This document shows positions 18,858 through 26,275 of a stretch of DNA of 64,000 bases, in pieces. The notes beneath the pieces are model-generated. The model worked only from the letters and a program-made list of their open reading frames with translations. It had not been told where the DNA came from and ran no database searches. The position numbers and the translations under genes were made by a program. Within the stretch, counting starts at the first letter, position 1, and each line of letters begins with the position of its first letter. The stretch spans positions 1-64,000 of the forward strand of contig JBBSNY010000008.1 of the NCBI GenBank assembly GCA_038260305.1, in the 5' to 3' direction. The stretch comes from CADCVQ01 sp038260305. Its GTDB lineage: Bacteria; Actinomycetota; Thermoleophilia; Solirubrobacterales; Solirubrobacteraceae.

Positions 18858-19950
18858 GCCGCCGCGTGTTGTGTTCGTCATCGGGGGGCTGGGCGCGGGC
18901 GGTAGCGAGACCCAGTTGACGGAGTTGCTGTTGCGCGTGCATCCGGACGCGATCCGGGCCGAGGTGCTTGTCCTGAGCGGCGGACCAAGCACGCGGCGAG
19001 CGCGGATTGAGGCGCACGGGATCCGCGTTTGGGAGATGCGCGATTCCCACCAGCGCGGCGCCGTCTATCTCGCGCATACGGCCTTGCGTGTGCTGTGCCA
19101 GATCACGCGGCTACGACCCGCCGGCGTGTATGCATGGCTGGAGGAGAGCGCGCTCCTCGCAGCGCCCGCCGCGTGGGCGTTGGGGATCCCGCTCGTCGTC
19201 GCGCGGCGGAATGTCATCGGCGCGCGGTTCGAGCAGCGTGGCGCCCCCTTTCGAGCGCTCATGCGGCAGGCCGAACGCCGGGGCGCCGTCGTGACTGTCA
19301 ACTCCGATGCCGGTCGAGTCTTTGCCGAGACCCGCGGCATCGACCCGCGGCGGATCCGAGTCGTTCCCAACGGCCACGCGCCCGCGCTGCCGCTGCCGCT
19401 GCCGGCGGCCGCACCGTTTACGTTCGGGTACCTGGCTCGATTTCGCCCCGAAAAGGGCCATGCCCGCCTCGTCGAGGTACTGCGGCGCATACCGCCCGAG
19501 GTCGCGCTGCGCGTGCTGCTCGGCGGCGACGGACCGTTGATGGAACCGACCCGCCGCGCCATCGCGGAGGCGGGTCTCGGAGAGCGCGTACGCTTCGAGG
19601 GACCGGTCGACGACGCTCGCGGCTTCTGGGCACGCTGTCATGCGGCGTTGCTGCTGTCCGATCACGAAGGCCAGCCGAACGCACTCATCGAAGCGGCGAT
19701 GGCCGGTCGCGGCGCGATCGCGAGCGCGGTCGGCGGCACACCTGAGGTGGTCCTCCCGGACGGGGGCTTCGTCGTCGGGCTCGACGACACAGCTGGCGCT
19801 GCGGCGTATATGCAGCGCCTGGCGACCGATCCCACACTCGCTGCTCGAATCGGGGCGGCAGCGCACCACCAAGCGAACCAACGATTCTCCCTGAGCCGGT
19901 CGGTAGAGTTACATCTTGCGGCACTCGCGGATGCGTTCGAGACCCGATGA
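18847..19950 (+). CDS. Glycosyltransferase family 4
   Basis: 367 residues from ATG 18847, inside the end of asnB. GGLGAGGSETQLTELL is the GT-B N-terminal acceptor-side loop, and FTFGYLARFRPEKGHARLVE, LLGGDGPL and LLLSDHEGQPNALIEAAMAG form the nucleotide-sugar side with the E-x7-E-like motif. It should add a sugar from a nucleotide donor to a lipid-linked acceptor on the cytosolic face. Its last bases overlap the wzy start (ATGA). Confidence 0.93.
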   Translation: MSAEPPRVVFVIGGLGAGGSETQLTELLLRVHPDAIRAEVLVLSGGPSTRRARIEAHGIRVWEMRDSHQRGAVYLAHTALRVLCQITRLRPAGVYAWLEESALLAAPAAWALGIPLVVARRNVIGARFEQRGAPFRALMRQAERRGAVVTVNSDAGRVFAETRGIDPRRIRVVPNGHAPALPLPLPAAAPFTFGYLARFRPEKGHARLVEVLRRIPPEVALRVLLGGDGPLMEPTRRAIAEAGLGERVRFEGPVDDARGFWARCHAALLLSDHEGQPNALIEAAMAGRGAIASAVGGTPEVVLPDGGFVVGLDDTAGAAAYMQRLATDPTLAARIGAAAHHQANQRFSLSRSVELHLAALADAFETR

Positions 19951-21701
19951 TCAGCCCGATGTTGCGGCCGGCGACGGCGGGCGCCATCGTAGCGGCGATG
20001 GCGGCGTCGGCGCCGCTCTGGGTGACGTACTTCGTCCCTCAGGTAGGTGGCCTGACCGTCGGGCGGCTGCTGATCGCAGCTCTCGCGTTGGCAGTCCTGT
20101 TGTCGCTGCGCAGCGGGGCGAACCTGCGCCGCCCCACGCGCGCCGGCTGGGTTGCGCTCGGGTGCCTCGCGCTGGCGGGACTCCTCGTTGTTGTGTCGAC
20201 GCTGACCCGCGGCTGCACATGTGACGGAGCCGTCTACGGGTTCGTTGAGTTCGTCGTGGTCGCGGGCCTGGCGGCCGGCGCCGTCGCGCTCGCCCCGCGC
20301 TCCGCCCGGGCGATCCTCGTCGGTATCGGTACTGGCGCCGTGCTCATGGCGGTCCTTGCACTGGCCAGCGTCGACGATCTGCACTCCTCGCTGGAGCCAC
20401 CCGACCCAGGAGCTATCTCCGACCGGCTGTCGGGCCCGCTCGGCAACCCCAACCTCCTCGGCCTGTACCTGGCGCTGGCGCTGCCCGTGGTCGCGGTCGC
20501 CATCGTGCTGACCCGTGGCCGTCGCCGCATGGCAGTGTCGCTGGCGCTCTTGCCCGTGGTCTGGGCGCTCGTCGAGACCTTCTCGCGTGGCAGCATGCTT
20601 GCCGCCGTTGTCGGGGTCCTCGTCGCCCTCGGCGTGACGGTGGGCGTGGATGCCCGGCAGCGGCGAAGGCTCGTACCGGCGCTCGCCGCCCTGCTCGTGC
20701 TCGGAGCAATCGGCTCCGCGAGCTTCGGCCGCCTGCGCACCGAGGCCGACTTCGGCGCGCGACTGCACGCCGGGGAGGCGATCGACCGCGGGGGCTGGGA
20801 TGCGCGGGCGCTCGGTCCGATCCCGTCCGGCCCGTCGCGGATGGCCAACGCCCGTCCCCGAGCGCTCGACGTCCTCCTCGACAACGCCGGCGAAGGCGTG
20901 AGCTTCCCGCTCGCACCGGGCGACTCGGGCAGCCGATACCTGGTCGAGTTCGCCGCACACGGGGACGTCGACAACCTGCCGATCAGCTACGCGCTACAGG
21001 ACAACGTACGCGCCGACTCGTCGCCGCGGCTCGCACGGGGCGCCGTTTCGTCGGGGCGCGACCGGAGCTTCTCGCTGAGCTGGACGGCCCCTGTGGCCGT
21101 GAGCCAGCCACGGCTTTACATCTGGAGCCCTGCCGCCGGAGGCACGATCACACTGACGAGGGTCACTGTGGCCGATCCCGCCCACAGGACCGCGACGGCT
21201 ATCTCGTTGGCCTTGCGCGGCTCACGCATGGACGAGTACCGCGCCCGTGCCGCGGCGCTCGAGCGGCGCTACGTCGCGTCGCGTCGCGCCGTTCTCGAGG
21301 AGAGCCTGCGGGTCTTCGCCTCCCATGCTCTGCTGGGCATTGGCTGGCAGCGCTTCCCGGCGCACGCGGAAGTCGCCCTGCATGGCAACGGGGCCTACGC
21401 GACACATAACGAGTACACGCGTTTTCTGGCCGAGCTCGGGATCAGCGGCGGTGTCATCCTGCTCGCGCTGATGGCTGCCGTGGCGCTGACCGTCAGGCGG
21501 GTGCGGCCGCGCGGGCTGCGCGGTGCAGTGGCTGGGGTGCTCGCGAGCGGCGCGGTGGGCCTCGTGTTCGTCAACGCGCTCGCGCAGCCAGCGGTGTCCC
21601 TCTTCCTAGCCCTCGCGATAGGCATCGCGATCGGGGCGTCGGGCACCCGCCCGTGGTCATGGGCTCACCGCAGGGGCCAGCGGACCAACGGCGTCATCTG
21701 A
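19947..21701 (+). CDS. O-antigen ligase/polymerase (Wzy/WaaL-like) membrane protein
   Basis: 584 residues, about 10-12 membrane spans. An internal soluble region of roughly 180 residues (about 255-430) looks beta-rich (GSRYLVEFAAHGD ... LSWTAPVAVSQPRLYIWSP) and may bind glycan outside the cell. The Wzy/WaaL block near residues 470-500 (GIGWQRFPAHAEV, THNEYTRFLAELG) has the usual 'HNxyl' element and Arg residues. It would polymerise or transfer lipid-linked glycan outside the membrane. It is the last gene of the operon, with the IS630 remnant just downstream. Confidence 0.88.
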   Translation: MISPMLRPATAGAIVAAMAASAPLWVTYFVPQVGGLTVGRLLIAALALAVLLSLRSGANLRRPTRAGWVALGCLALAGLLVVVSTLTRGCTCDGAVYGFVEFVVVAGLAAGAVALAPRSARAILVGIGTGAVLMAVLALASVDDLHSSLEPPDPGAISDRLSGPLGNPNLLGLYLALALPVVAVAIVLTRGRRRMAVSLALLPVVWALVETFSRGSMLAAVVGVLVALGVTVGVDARQRRRLVPALAALLVLGAIGSASFGRLRTEADFGARLHAGEAIDRGGWDARALGPIPSGPSRMANARPRALDVLLDNAGEGVSFPLAPGDSGSRYLVEFAAHGDVDNLPISYALQDNVRADSSPRLARGAVSSGRDRSFSLSWTAPVAVSQPRLYIWSPAAGGTITLTRVTVADPAHRTATAISLALRGSRMDEYRARAAALERRYVASRRAVLEESLRVFASHALLGIGWQRFPAHAEVALHGNGAYATHNEYTRFLAELGISGGVILLALMAAVALTVRRVRPRGLRGAVAGVLASGAVGLVFVNALAQPAVSLFLALAIGIAIGASGTRPWSWAHRRGQRTNGVI

Positions 21702-21739
21702 TCGGCCGCTCGCTCAGCGCAAGCGCGCGAGCACACGGG

Positions 21740-22720
21740 TACGCAAGCCGCGATAGATCGAGGCCGCCCCAATGGGCGGAGCGATAGCAGCGGCACGATC
21801 GCCCGTGATACGCGGCTCATCGGCCGCGTTGCGTGGACGTACGCGGCTTCGGCCCACGCACCTCCGCACACAGCGGTGCGGCGAAGATGGTTCGCCGCAG
21901 AGGGCATCGAGGGTCTTGAGGATCGAGCACGGTCGGGTCGACCGTGTCGTTTCCCCCCGGACGAGGTCGCGCAGGTCAAAGCGGTCGCGTGCGAACTGCC
22001 CCAGACGCCCGGCTTGGCGCTGGCGCGCTTCAGCCGCTCGGAGATCCATCGCTTCGTCGTTGAGCGAGCTGTCAGCGACGCGTCGGCGTGGACGATCGGG
22101 CGCTGGCTGTATGCGGGCGCTGGGACGGCAAGGTGCTTGAGCCGGCGACATGGTCATCAGCGCCGACGCGAAGCCCTCGATCCAAGCGCGCTGGCGGGTT
22201 CATCCCGGTGCGCCGCCGACACCCAGACGCGGGCAGCGCGTCGAGCACGAGTACGAGCGCAAGGGCGCGCCGACGTACTTCGATGCGTGGGACGTGCGGC
22301 GCGGCGGCGTGATCGGACGCAGCGAACGTAAGGGCGGGATCGCCCCGTTTGACCGACTCGTGTGGCGGGTCATGACCAAGGAGCCCTACGCCTCAGCTCC
22401 GCGCGTGTTCTCGATCGTCGACAACGGATCAGATCACCGCGGGAAGGCCTCGATCAAGCGCCCGCAGGGCCGCTGGCCGACGCTGATCCTCGTGCACCTC
22501 CCCGTCCATGCGAGCTGGCTGAACCAGGTCGAGATCTACCACTCGATCATCCAGCGCAAGCTGCTGGCACCCAACGACTTCGCCAGCACCGCCGAACTCG
22601 CCCGCGCCCTGGACGACTTCGAGCGCCACTACAACAAGATCGCCAGACCGTCTGACTGGAACTTCACCCGCGACAAGCTCGCCGACCTCCTCTACGGATA
22701 TCCGGCCGCGGCCAGAGCGC
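21740..22720 (+). mobile_element. Degenerate IS630-family insertion sequence
   Basis: A transposase is readable only in pieces. One frame near 21860-22120 gives RRRWFAAEGIEGLEDRARSG and the following linker (VKAVACELPQTPGLAL), the C-terminal part of the HTH region. The frame 22150-22720 gives VISADAKPSIQARWR, YFDAWDVRRG, SIVDNGSDHRG and HASWLNQVEIYHSIIQRK, the DDE catalytic core of IS630 transposases with the expected Asp, Asp and Glu. Between them about 25-30 residues are missing and the frame shifts. The HTH N-terminus is not recognisable. The ends and target duplication could not be fixed by eye, so limits are approximate. It is almost certainly inactive. Confidence 0.8.
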
Positions 22721-23097
22721 TCACAGCCGGTAGCTCTCGAAGTGGCCGCGAAGCGGCAACAGCATGTGAAGCTCGATCGGGTCCACCTGCTTGGAAGTAG
22801 TGGATCGACACGCCGTCTGTGCGCAGGACGCGCTAAATCTCGAAGAGCGCTGGCCCCGGACCTACTACATGTGCATGACCAACGTCGAGAAGTCGAGATC
22901 GAAGGCGTCGTCCTCGATGGCAGGACGTAGTCCGGCGGTTCGATGCCTCGCAGGTACTGCGGCGGCGCGTACCGGCCGCCTGCGATGTGAACTGCTGGTC
23001 GATGCCGATTGCCTCGTAGCCCGGCGGTGCGGAACTCGGCGACATGCCGGCCCGCGCCGACGCGTTGAGACGGCGACGGCAGTTCGAGTGTGGTCAT
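22721..23097 (-). pseudogene. Decayed class I methyltransferase
   Basis: Fragments of one protein appear in all three minus frames, in the right order: VGAGRHVAEFRTAGLRG then YEAIGID (SAM motif I and the acidic strand), then AIEDDAFDLDFSTLVMHM (motif III-like), then RVLRTDGVSIHYFQ and VDPIELHMLLPLRGHFESY with a stop at 22721. At least three frameshifts separate them. It lies 21 bases downstream of the GT4-methyltransferase fusion gene, in the same direction, and abuts the IS630 remnant, so it was probably the last gene of that operon. Confidence 0.7.
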
Positions 23098-23118
23098 GGC
23101 CGGCCGGCAACGATGCTC

Positions 23119-25302
23119 TCAGGGGACGCCCGCCGCGTCATGTGGTGGCCGCTGCCCGTCCGCGACCCAGCCGTGGTTGGCCAGCACGATGACATTCTCG
23201 AGGCCCGCTGCCTCCATCGCGGCGCGCACCTCACGTTCGGTGAAGCGCCGCTCAAGCGGCGCGCTGAACCGATCGAACTGATCGTTGACAAGCACGCCAA
23301 ATGGGTAGTCAGCGTACGTCTTCAACGGCAGCGCGGCGGCCAGGCGTGCGGCGGCTGGACGTGTGCGCAGCGCGCGATAGGGAATGACGAACGCCACCAG
23401 CAGTAGCGCGGCGAGTGGGTAGCAGACCGCGTGTAGCACAGGATGCGGGAGGCGCACGGTCACGCGCCGGACGGCGCCAACGGCGCGCAGCACCGCGCGC
23501 TGCCAGCGCTGCTCGGGAACCCAGTACAGGTAGATGTGCACATGTCCGCCCGGTTTGGCGTAGCGGGCGATCGAGCGCAGCCCCCGCTCCGTGTCAGGCA
23601 GGTGGTGCAGGACGCCGATCGACATGACGAGATCGAACGAGCCCGGTTCGAACGGCAGCGCTTCGGCATCGGCCTGGACCGCCAGCACCGACGCGGGCAG
23701 GTTGCGACGGGCCACCTCGATCGAGGCGCCGAGGTCCACGGCGACGACACGCGCTCCCGCCTGGGCGGCGTGGAAGCTGTGGCGCCCCGAGCCGGCACCC
23801 ACGTCGAGTACACGCTTGCCGGCGAGGCTCTGTGGGGTGTGGGGTTGCAGGTAGTCAGCGAAGTTCTTGGCCCACTCGTCGCGCATCGCACCGAAGTGCT
23901 CCCACTCATAGGCGAAGCTGTCGGCCGTGCGCTGCGCGACCGCCGCTTCCTGGGCCGGTCGCGCGATCGGATCGAGCATCCGCGGGACGCCGCCTGCGAT
24001 CGCGTATCGCGCCGGGCAGCCGCAGCAGGCCAGTGCCGAGGACGACTCGAGTGCGAGGGCGTCACCGCACGCCACGCAGCGGAGCTCCTGTGCGTCCTCG
24101 CGGAGCAGGCCTGCCGGCGGTCGCGGGGGTGTGCCGGGGGACCGCGCGAGCAGCCGCCGGTAGAGCCCGTCGATGTCGCTCACAAGCCGGCCCAGCGAGA
24201 AGGTCGACATGACGTGCGCCCGCCGGTCGTCCGCGGGCCCCGCGCCGTCGAGCGCGGCCGCCACCGCGGCGGCGAATCGCGGGATGTCGTCGGCGTCGTC
24301 GACGAGCGTCCCGCCGCCGGGCGCGACGACCGCCGCGGCGCCGCCTACGCGCGTGCTGACGACCGGAACACCCGCCGCCTGCGCCTCGATGAGGCTCACC
24401 GGCGTGCCCTCGTTGTCGGACGTCAGCACGACGACGTCGCTAGCGAAGCAGACCGCCGGGACGTCTCGACGAAAGCCGGCCCACACCGTGCGCGGCGGCG
24501 GCGTGGCCTGCAGCCGCTCGCGCAACCAACCGTCACCGACGATCAGAAACCAAACGTCGTCGCGTTGCGCCGCGAGCGCGTGCGCGACGGCGAGGAAGCG
24601 ATCCACGCGCTTGATCGGGACGAGGCGGGCGATCAGCGTGACCACTTTTGCGTCGGCTGGGATGTCGAGCTCTGCGCGCAGTGCGGCGGCTTGGTCGCTG
24701 CGTTGCGGCCCAGCAACGTCGAAGCGGTCGAGGTCGAGCCCGAGGTGGATGACGTCGAAGCGCTCGCGCGGGGCGACCCCAAGGCGCACGAGGTCGTTGC
24801 GTACCTCCTCGGAGACGGCGATGAGGCATGTCGTGCGCTTGGCGAGGAAGCGCTCGACGCGCAGGAACAACGCCGCCTTGCGAGGGCCAAAGTAGCCCGT
24901 TAGTGAGTGCCCGTGGAAGGTGTGGACGGTGACCGGTCGTCGCCCGCGCCCGGGCACGAGCGTGGCCAGCCGACCAAGCGTCCCAGCCTTCGCTGCGTGC
25001 GTGTGCACGACATCCGGTCGGAAGCGGCGTAGCGCGCGCACGAGCTGCACGAACGCAACGAGATCGCCGGGACCGAGCTCGCGCCCCATGCGCACGAGCC
25101 GCAGCGGTTGCACGCCGAGCTCCTCGGCGAGATGGTCCATCGAACCCTCGTGCGAGGCCTCGGTACCCCGGATCAGCAGCGTCTCGTAGCCGAGCGGCGC
25201 CAGCCGTTCGGTGAGCGTGATCGCCTGGATCGCGGGCCCGCCGATGTTGAGGCGCGCGATGATCCGCGCCACGCGGATCGGCCGGTCGCCCGGCCCGGTC
25301 AC
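23119..25302 (-). CDS. Fusion: GT4 glycosyltransferase - zinc ribbon - methyltransferase
   Basis: 727 residues. Residues about 1-395 are a complete GT4 (NIGGPAIQAITLTERL, HTHAAKAGTLGRL, VTLIARLVPIKRVDRFL, LTSDNEGTPVSLIEAQAAG). Residues about 410-450 are a Trm112/YbaR-like zinc ribbon (LRCVACGDALALE ... CCGCPARYAIAGGVPRML). Residues about 470-727 are a class I methyltransferase (VLDVGAGSGRHSFHAAQAG, FDLVMSIGVLHHLPD) with a hydrophobic stretch (VCYPLAALLLVAFVIPY) that may touch the membrane. It could add a sugar and methylate it, or end a chain. It starts in a GTGA overlap with the epimerase stop. The joining of three modules is uncommon. Confidence 0.9.
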   Translation of the reverse strand: MTGPGDRPIRVARIIARLNIGGPAIQAITLTERLAPLGYETLLIRGTEASHEGSMDHLAEELGVQPLRLVRMGRELGPGDLVAFVQLVRALRRFRPDVVHTHAAKAGTLGRLATLVPGRGRRPVTVHTFHGHSLTGYFGPRKAALFLRVERFLAKRTTCLIAVSEEVRNDLVRLGVAPRERFDVIHLGLDLDRFDVAGPQRSDQAAALRAELDIPADAKVVTLIARLVPIKRVDRFLAVAHALAAQRDDVWFLIVGDGWLRERLQATPPPRTVWAGFRRDVPAVCFASDVVVLTSDNEGTPVSLIEAQAAGVPVVSTRVGGAAAVVAPGGGTLVDDADDIPRFAAAVAAALDGAGPADDRRAHVMSTFSLGRLVSDIDGLYRRLLARSPGTPPRPPAGLLREDAQELRCVACGDALALESSSALACCGCPARYAIAGGVPRMLDPIARPAQEAAVAQRTADSFAYEWEHFGAMRDEWAKNFADYLQPHTPQSLAGKRVLDVGAGSGRHSFHAAQAGARVVAVDLGASIEVARRNLPASVLAVQADAEALPFEPGSFDLVMSIGVLHHLPDTERGLRSIARYAKPGGHVHIYLYWVPEQRWQRAVLRAVGAVRRVTVRLPHPVLHAVCYPLAALLLVAFVIPYRALRTRPAAARLAAALPLKTYADYPFGVLVNDQFDRFSAPLERRFTEREVRAAMEAAGLENVIVLANHGWVADGQRPPHDAAGVP

Positions 25303-26255
25303 ACCGTCGGCAGGGCGGCCGCCGCGCGCTGCTCGCGGTAATGCTCGATCGTGCGGGTCAGCCCCTCACGCAGGTCGACCTCGGGCGCGTAGCCGAGCTC
25401 GCTACGGGCGCGGTCGAGGCTGGCGAGCGAGTGCGGCACGTCGCCGGGGCGCCGCGGTACGTAGATCGTCTCGGCTTCGGTGCCGATCAGCTCCTGCAGC
25501 TCGGCGACAAGCTCGTTCAGCGTGACCGCGCGGCCGCACGCGACGTTGAACACTTTGCCGCTGACATCCGGCGCGTCGAGTGCGAGCAGGTTCGCCTGCA
25601 CCACGTTGTCGACGTGGGTGAAGTCGCGCGACTGCTCGCCATCGCCGAAGATCGTCACGGAGCGGTTGTCCAGTAGCGCGGTGATGAAGTTGGGGATCAC
25701 TGCCGCGTACTGCGAGGTCGGGTCCTGACGCGGGCCGAATACGTTGAAGTAGCGCAGCGCCACGGTCTCGAGGCCGTAGCCGACGCCGAAGCTGCGGCAG
25801 TAGCCCTCCGATGCGAGCTTCGCGGTCGCGTACGGCGAGATCGGCAGCGCCGGGAGATCCTCATGCTTCGGGAGCGTGGGATTCGCGCCGTAGACCGACG
25901 ACGACGATGCGCACACGACGCGCCGCACGTCCTCGTCGCGGGCCGCGAGCAGGATGTTGAGCGTGCCGATGACGTTCGTCGCGTTGCTCGTCAGTGGGTC
26001 CTGGATCGAGCGCGGTACGGACGGTAGCGCCGCCTGGTGAAAGACGATCTCGCAGCCCCGCACGGCCTTGCTGGCTCGCTCGTAGCTCTGGATATCGCCC
26101 TCGACGAGCTCGACATCGCCGCCGATCGCAGCGAGGTTCGAACGCCGGCCGGTGGCGAAGTTGTCGAGAACTCGGACGTCGTGGCCGTCGAGTACGAGGC
26201 GGGCGGCAAGGTGTGAGCCGATGAACCCCGCGCCACCGGTGACAAGTGCTTTCAT
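25299..26255 (-). CDS. NAD-dependent UDP-sugar 4-epimerase-like enzyme
   Basis: 318 residues, extended SDR. ALVTGGAGFIGSHLAARL is the NAD loop, VLDNFATG the Asp switch, SSSSVYG and YATAK (Tyr, Lys) the active site, and RYFNVFGPRQDP with GDGEQSRDFTHVDNVVQANLLAL the substrate region. The pattern is that of bacterial UDP-glucose/UDP-GlcNAc 4-epimerases of the WbpP/Gne kind. It lies between the initiating-transferase fusion and the GT4 fusion, so it probably supplies Gal, GalNAc or GalA for the same glycan. Confidence 0.92.
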   Translation of the reverse strand: MKALVTGGAGFIGSHLAARLVLDGHDVRVLDNFATGRRSNLAAIGGDVELVEGDIQSYERASKAVRGCEIVFHQAALPSVPRSIQDPLTSNATNVIGTLNILLAARDEDVRRVVCASSSSVYGANPTLPKHEDLPALPISPYATAKLASEGYCRSFGVGYGLETVALRYFNVFGPRQDPTSQYAAVIPNFITALLDNRSVTIFGDGEQSRDFTHVDNVVQANLLALDAPDVSGKVFNVACGRAVTLNELVAELQELIGTEAETIYVPRRPGDVPHSLASLDRARSELGYAPEVDLREGLTRTIEHYREQRAAAALPTV

Positions 26256-26275
26256 TCCGTCACCTTCGCACAGAC

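Noticed and set aside
22742..23192. Short plus-strand open frames over the dead methyltransferase
   Set aside because: No domain, no start signal, and the minus strand explains the sequence as methyltransferase fragments in the right order.
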